NCBI GenBank assembly: GCA_030848705.1
Contig: CM061240.1
Coordinates: forward strand, 124,298,998 to 124,362,997
DNA length: 64,000 nucleotides
Direction of reading: 5' to 3'
Origin: Heracleum sosnowskyi
Lineage: Eukaryota > Streptophyta > Magnoliopsida > Apiales > Apiaceae
This document shows, piece by piece, positions 58,222 to 64,000 of the stretch (positions are counted from its first letter, which is position 1; every line of letters starts with the position of its first letter). Both the position numbers and the translations under genes were made by a program. Under the pieces are notes generated by a model that made no database searches, was not told the DNA's origin, and worked only from the letters and a program-made list of their open reading frames with translations.

Positions 58222-58473
58222 TTATTCTTTGATTTTATCAACTAGGTCTAAAAGCTCTTCCTTAATCTCTTCTTCAGAGCGACCTTCTTCTTCAAGAAGT
58301 GCATGAAGCTCCTTCTCTTCTTCCTGAGCCTTGGCCTCCTCTTCCTGTTTCTTTTCCTCGTCTATCTCATCCATGGCGTCCAACAACATCTCGAAGAGCT
58401 CATCAATCTCTTCACTGTCGGGTTCACTATCGCACCATTTTAGCCATACTTCAATTCCTACTTTATTTTCCAT
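58222..58473 (-). CDS. Intact 83-residue acidic coiled-coil ORF between SIRE pol and ORF3
   Basis: ATG at 58473 (MENKVGIEVWLKWCDSEP), stop TAA at 58222-58224. After a short N-terminal segment with Trp and Cys the rest is Glu/Lys/Asp-rich with Leu and Met at heptad-like spacing (LFEMLLDAMDEIDEEKK, LLDLVDKIKE), so a strongly acidic helix or coiled coil is likely. Same strand as pol, 407 bases downstream of the pol stop and about 640 bases upstream of ORF3. It is uninterrupted while gag-pol and ORF3 all have lesions, though its short length makes that weak evidence. I do not recognise a family. It could be a real accessory gene or chance. Confidence 0.5.
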   Translation of the reverse strand: MENKVGIEVWLKWCDSEPDSEEIDELFEMLLDAMDEIDEEKKQEEEAKAQEEEKELHALLEEEGRSEEEIKEELLDLVDKIKE

Positions 58474-58879
58474 TATTTACTTTAAAACTGAGAGCAGACT
58501 GGTGAAACCTAAGGTTAATTTATAGGCAAAACCGTCTAAGGATTAAAGTCTAATGGTCAACAGTTAGAGTACCCATACAACTACCACAAAAGTAATTAAT
58601 GGTCGTGTCCTCCTTTAATCCTACAAATTAATGCAAAACGGTGTGAAAGTCCAATGGAACAGATTTTTATCTCTCAAACTTAACAAGTAACCACATTAAT
58701 GTCATACACGGTCTAAAAGTATGAGACTGGCACAAAATACTGACATGAAAAGTCAAATCAACACATGCTGTCACATATCAGACATAGACCAAGTAGACAT
58801 TAACTTCTCTTGACAGCAGGTTTGAAATTGCTGTCATGAGCTTCAAAAGAGAATTTGGAAATATAGAAAACTGAGTAAA
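58474..58879 (-). other. Spacer downstream of SIRE pol
   Basis: Non-coding; contains gctgtcac (58769), cttgacagcagg (58811) and gctgtcatgag (58830). Confidence 0.6.
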
Positions 58880-61800
58880 TCAACATACCAGATTCAGCAT
58901 TCCCAATTCACTTACCAACCTGTTGAAGGTTGCTTCATCCAATGGCTTAGTGAAGATGTCAGCAAGTTGCTTGTCAGTTGGGACATAGATCAGCTTCACA
59001 GTTCCTTGTTCAACATGCTCTCTGATAAAGTGATGTCTTATATCAATGTGCTTTGTCCTAGAGTGTTGAACTGGATTGTCTCTATGGCACTAGTGTTGTC
59101 ACAGTAGATAGGAATGTCTCTTAACACTAGACCATAATCTAGAAGTTGATTCTTCATCCATAGAATTTGTGCACAGCAACTGCCTGCAGCAATATACTCA
59201 GCTTCTGCAGTTGAGGTAGAAACTGAATGCTGCTTCTTGCTAAACCATGAGACCAATCTTCCACCAAGAAATTGACAGCTACCAGTAGTACTCTTTCTGT
59301 CAATCTTGCATCCAGCATAGTCTGAGTCTGAGTAACCAATCAGATCAAATCCAGTATTCTTAGGATACCAAAGGCCTAGATTAGGAGTGCCTTTTAAGTA
59401 TCTAAAGATTCTCTTGATGGCTACTAAGTGTGACTCTTTTGGATCACTTTGAAACCTTGCACAGAGACATGTAGCAAACATGATGTCAGGTCTGCTAGTA
59501 GTTAGATATAGGAGAGATCCTACCATGCCTCTATAGGTGCTTGAGTCAACTTTCTTTCCTTTAGAATCAAGATCCAGACTAGTTGACGTGGACATTGGTG
59601 TCTTTGCAGGTGATTAATCTTCCAAGTTGAACTTTCTGAGAAGTTCCTTGATGTATTTAGCTTGACATATAAAGATTCCATCAGGTTGTTGAAGAATTTG
59701 TAATCCCAGAAAGAATGACAATTCTCCCATCATACTCATCTCATATTTGTGACTCATGAGAGAGGAAAACTTCTCACACAGCTTCTCATTTGTAGAACCA
59801 AAAATGATGTCATCCACATAGATTTGTACCAGAATGATGTCCTTGCCATGGTTTTTGTAGAAAAGTGTCTTGTCCACAACTCCTCTAGTAAACTGATTTT
59901 CCAAAAGAAAAGTGGAAAGTGTGTCATACCAAGCCCTGGGTTCTTGCTTTAGTCCATACAAAGATTTGAAGAGTTTGTATACAAAAATCATACATTTCAG
60001 CATCCTCAAACCCTGGTGGCTGTTCAACATACACTTCTTCTTCCAATTCTCCATTTAGAAAGGCACTTTTGACATCCATCTGAAATACTTTGAAGTTGCA
60101 GTGTGCAGCATAGGCTAGAAAGATTCTTATAGCTTCAAGTCTTGCAATAGGTGCAAATGTCTCATCATAATCTATTCTTTCCTGTTGACAGTAACCTTTA
60201 GCCACTAGCCTTGCTTTGTTTCTTGTCACTGATCCATTTTCATCAAGCTTGTTTCTGAAAACCCATTTGGTCTCAATGACTGACTTTCCCTTAGGTCTTG
60301 GAACCAGCTTCCATACATTGTTCCTTTCAAACTGATTTAGCTCTTCTTGCATGGCTATCACCCAGTCAGAATCCAACAATGCTTCATCAGCTGTCTTGGG
60401 TTCCATTTGAGACAGGAAGCATGAAAACATGCTGTCAGCAGAGACTTTGTTCCTTGTCCTCACACCAGAAGTAGGGTCACCAATGATAAGGTCATTTGTG
60501 TGATCCTTGTTCCACTTGGTGATTATGGGCAAGCTACTTGATTGTACAGGAACAGTTGCTTCAGTTTGTTGAGTTGAATGCTCACCAATCCCATTGTCTT
60601 CACCATGTTCTTCATTGTCTCCAGAGTCACCACTGTTATGAATGTTAGTGGTTATGGTCTGTGACTGAGCTGGAGTTTGGTTGACAGTAGTGGTATTGAC
60701 AGTATCTTTATCAACTTCAACAATTTAAGTGAAGCTAGGTTCTTCATCAACAATTTCCTCAGCTTCCAAGTATCCTTGATTCTCAAATCTGAATGTCTGC
60801 ATCTTTCCTTCTTCATGCAGTCCTGGAAACTTGGTTTCATCAAATGTGACATTTACACTTTCTTCAATAATCCTGTGTTCCATAACATAAACTATGTAGG
60901 CAGTCCTTTCTGTATTGTAACCCATGAATAATCCTTCAAATGCCTTAGTGTCAAATTTTCCTTTCTTCTCATGGTTATCCTTCATCATAAAGCATTTGCT
61001 CCCAAACACATGAAAATATTTGACAGTAGGTTTCTTTCCAGTTAGCAGACAGTAAGGTGTACTTGCATGAGTTTTGTTAATCATGGTTCTGTTTTGAGTA
61101 TAACAAGCTGTGTTGATAGCTTCAGCCCAGAAGCATGTTGGCAGTTTGGCGTCATGCAACATAGTTCTAGCTGCTTCAATGAGAGTCCTGTTCTTTCTTT
61201 CTACAACTCCATTCTGCTGTGGAGTCCTTGTAGCAGAGAATTGTTGTACAATTCCTTCATCTTTACATGAATTTCCAAGTGTGGCATTTCTGAATTCTGT
61301 ACCATTGTCACTCCTCAAGATTTGAACTTTTGAGTTTGGAGTTCTATCAAGAACTCTGACTTGATCAATACTCACTTGAGCAGCTTCATCTTTGGATTCA
61401 AGAAACTTCACCCAAGTGTACCTTGAGTAATCATCCACCATTACTAAGGCATATCTCTTTTTGGCCATAGATGGTACATTGACTGGTCCAAAAAGATCCA
61501 TATGAATCAACTTGAGTGCTTCTATGTTGGTGTTCATCTGCTTGGACTTGTGCACAGCTCTCCTTAGTTTGCCCATCTGACAATCTTCACACAGTCCTTC
61601 TTGACAGAATTCCTGTTGGGGCAAACCTCTCACTAACTCCTTCTTCATCAAAATATTCATTGTTTTGAAGTTGAGATGTGAAAGCTTCCTATGCCAAAGC
61701 ATACTGTCACCAACAGTTGCTTTACTGTAGAAACAGTAAACTTTATCCTTCTTTGTTGAGTTTAAGTCAGCAACAAACAAGCTTCCTTTTCTAACCCCTT

Positions 61801-62135
61801 TTAGAGAGAGGCTACTATCCTTCTTGTGATAGATGTTACACAACATCATATCAAAATCAACCTTGAATCCCCTGTCACTGAATTTGGCTGACACTGAGTA
61901 GATTGTGCTTCAATCCATCCACAAGAGCAATATCTTCAATGACAACATTTCCAATTTCCAGACAGCCATATCCCACTGTGTAACCCTTGCTGTTGTCTCC
62001 AAAGGTTATGATTGGGCCAGCTTTCTCTACATAGTGTGATAGCAGGGCTTTATCACCTGTCATGTGTCTTGAGCAACCACTGTCAATGATCCACATGACT
62101 TGATCTTTCTTCTTGCCCTGCAAAACAGAATGTAT
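58880..62135 (-). pseudogene. SIRE pol (protease, integrase, RT, RNase H), disrupted
   Basis: Protease WIIDSGCSRHMTGD near 62095. The integrase has LWHRKLSHLN and CEDCQMGKLRR, with core phrases LIHMDLFGPV, LRSDNGTEF and NGVVERKNRTLIEAARTM. RT: KWVFRNKLDENGS, FQMDVKSAFLNGELEEEVYV, catalytic IYVDDIIFGST (about 59825), then LLYLTTSRPDIMFA. RNase H: YSDSDYAGCKIDRKSTTGSC to the stop at 58880-58882. Lesions: one extra base near 61900, TAA at 60725-60727, frameshift near 59975, TAA near 59614, frameshift near 59075. The RT catalytic Asp pair is intact. A linker at 60660-60720 carries gacagta-encoded Thr-Val repeats. Confidence 0.94.
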
Positions 62136-64000
62136 TTAAGATGCATATGGTACCCAATCCTTGTTGGGTCCTGCAGTTTTAGTGTCTCCTGAGTTTCTTC
62201 CAGTCATAAAATCACAAGCATCATTAATGATCTCCTGTTTGACTTCTCTTTTCACCCACTTAGGTTTAGAATTGGACTTGATCCTTTTCTTAGTGGATGA
62301 GGCCTTCTTGCTGTTGCCAGCAGGCTCAGAAGTCTCAACAGTGTGCATGTTTGAACATTTTTCAGTAGTGAGAATAGGTAAGTTAAAGCATGTACTCATG
62401 GCAGTGATCTTGCATGACATACATTCAATGTTATTACAGACACTCATAGTTCTATGCATAAGGGGGGTTCTGTGTAAATTACCATTGAGTTCAGTAACAT
62501 TGATCTTATCCTCAATTGGCTTAATACAAACATGTGTTAAATGATGTGAAGATCCACAGTTATTGCATAGTTTCCTAGAAGCACCTCCAACATTAGTGTA
62601 TCCATTTCCTTTATTGACACCTACATTACCATTCCTATTCTTAGACTTGGGAGTTACTGGATTGACAGTGTGTTTAGAAGTTGTTGTCGAACTTTTCTTG
62701 ACAGTACCTTTTATTCCAACTGTCTTGACAGAAGGTTTGGAAGCTACTGTCTTGGAACCATTCTTGACAGCATCTTTGGAAGATACTGTCTTGCCAACTG
62801 TGACAACATCTTTTGAACTTGCTGTCTGATTGCTTGGTAAGTTTACTGTCTTGGGGATCGTGACAGTATCCTTTCCATCCTTGAATGTGCTGTCAAAACC
62901 TTCATCCTCATCAAGAATTTCTTGTTTGATGAGCATGGCTTCTTCATCAAACTCAATTTCTGCAGCTTTGAAAATAGGAGTTTTAACCTTCTTGAGAATG
63001 GTGGGTTTGACAGCAGCATCTCTAGAACAATCTTGAATCACAGTTTCCTTTCCAGGTCTCCTACCATATGAAAAACCTATGCCAACAGTTTGATTTTCTG
63101 TATGCTTATCATTGTAATCCTGAACTATCTTAGATGAGTTTTTATAAGCCTTAATCTTGAATTCATTTTCAGCAATCTCATTTCTCAGGAATTCCTCAAC
63201 TTCTTTAGCCCATTTCAATTCATTTTTAAATTTTGCATTCTCCTGAGCTAAAGAGTCTAGTGAACTGGTTTTGAGAACAAGAGATTCATTTTCAGACTTT
63301 AGTGTTTCATTTAGCTTACTCAGCCTAGTGATTTCCTCATTAGCAGCAGATAAGCTAGTATAGACATTAAACATTTTAGAACTTAAGTCTTTAATGGTTT
63401 TCTTATACTCATCAATGGACATATCAAGTAAGACAAGTGAAGGTACCTGACTTGAAGATGTTGATGTTACTTCATCAGTGCTAGCCATGAGAGCTAGGTT
63501 GACATATTCTTCTTCATCTTCATCATCAGACTCATCCCAACACTTTCCTTCAGCCACATAGGCTCTACCTTGATTCTTCTTAGAGTATCCACCAGTTCCT
63601 TTCTCAAATCTCTGAACCTGTTTGGGTCTTTTGCATTCAGTATCAAAATGACCAGGTTCACCACAGTTGTAACACTTGAATTTAGATCTATCCACAAATC
63701 CAGTCTTGTATCCTCCTTTGAATGAGCTTCCCACAGCAGCCTTTGATGAGCTTCCCTTGGTGAACTTGGATGCTTGGCCTTGGGGCCTGAATGACCTATC
63801 CTTCTTGAACCTAAAGTTCTTGAACTTTTTAGCCATGTAGGCCATAGTAGGATTGTCCATGCTTTCCAGTTCCTCCATTGTGTAGAAGTCTTCATCTTCC
63901 ACATCCTTGAGCTGTAGTACTACTTTCTCATCATCTTCAACAACCTCTTCTATCTTCAAGGATTGTACAGGGGTTGGTTGTGTGATTTGTAGTACTTCAC
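62136..64000 (-). pseudogene. SIRE gag, C-terminal part; N-terminus outside the window
   Basis: Open from the window edge to a TAA at 62136-62138, about 620 codons. The first zinc knuckle CYNCGEPGHFDTEC is near 63680-63635, and a second, CNNCGSSHHLTHVC, near 62570-62528. Between them are an acidic stretch (WDESDDEDEEEY), a coiled coil (ANEEITRLSKLNETLKSENE) and a Lys-Thr-Val-rich repeat part (62960-62640) built on gacagta units. The TAA separates gag from protease in the same frame; it may be a lesion or a read-through site. Gag assembles the particle and binds RNA. Confidence 0.9.

Larger units (their letters stand above)
51787..64000 (-). mobile_element. SIRE-like (Sirevirus) Ty1/copia element, incomplete at the window edge
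   Basis: A 1057-bp 3' LTR (51787-52843) is followed inward by a PPT, a very long ORF3, a spacer with a small ORF, pol and gag; the 5' LTR is off the window. Long LTRs, two knuckles in an extended gag, and a large ORF after pol fit the Sirevirus group. Inserted in the Athila right LTR; the target flank is ctaag (51782-51786). Several stops and frameshifts inactivate pol. Confidence 0.9.

Noticed and set aside
62161..63036. Plus-strand hydrophobic frames
   Set aside because: Antisense shadows of gag; they owe their length to its Lys/Thr/Val-rich composition.

Overview
This is a 64 kb piece of a plant nuclear genome, almost certainly a eudicot. It is AT-rich and consists almost wholly of transposable elements: plant-type Ty3/gypsy (Tat/Retand-like and Athila-like), Ty1/copia (a small 303-bp-LTR type and a Sirevirus/SIRE-like type), a plant L1 LINE with a C-terminal RNase H, hAT-type MITEs and Helitron-like repeats. 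I recognise no intact host gene. The only host-like coding signal is one 138-bp exon-like segment (9939-10076, minus strand). The species cannot be fixed from the sequence.

Layout. 1-1462: satellite-like tandem array. 1463-4341: AT-rich intergenic DNA. 4342-8121: about four diverged Helitron-like copies, ending in a textbook Helitron 3' terminus. 8122-10204: MITE, AT microsatellite, exon-like segment. 10205-26941: a badly decayed minus-strand Tat/Retand-like gypsy element that carries an antisense (plus-strand) extra gene with its own TATA box and introns. Its left LTR is split by a complete copia element (10583-16967, TSD gggcc) and by a solo LTR (17049-17345). The copia element is itself split by an Athila-type solo LTR (14062-15633, TSD acctt). 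26942-33170: old single-copy-like DNA (a paralogue of 41990-42640) opened by a ~4.3 kb AT-rich insertion and by two hAT MITEs with exact 8-bp TSDs. 33172-39036: a MITE split by a nearly full-length LINE (16-bp TSD). 39178-40460: a 5'-truncated second LINE (17-bp TSD). 40478-44057: old intergenic DNA, a possible solo LTR, a tRNA-like SINE remnant and a GC-rich hAT-like repeat. 44053-51786: an Athila-like element that has lost gag-protease. 51787-64000: a SIRE-like copia element inserted in the right LTR of the Athila element and running off the window. It has gag, pol, a small acidic ORF and a very long ORF3 (envelope-like position).

Function and history. All elements face minus except the LINEs and the antisense gene of the Tat element. 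Each autonomous-type element carries several stops or frameshifts, so none should be mobile by itself. The nesting gives a clear order: Tat, then copia, then Athila solo LTR; Athila, then SIRE; MITE, then LINE. The most unusual signals are: (i) a recurring TGACAGTA-type motif spread over the LTR, spacer and coding parts of the SIRE element; (ii) an intact 83-codon acidic ORF between its pol and ORF3; (iii) Helitron-like copies that carry a stretch resembling an Athila LTR; (iv) the antisense gene of the Tat element; and (v) the duplicated leader next to both Athila LTRs.
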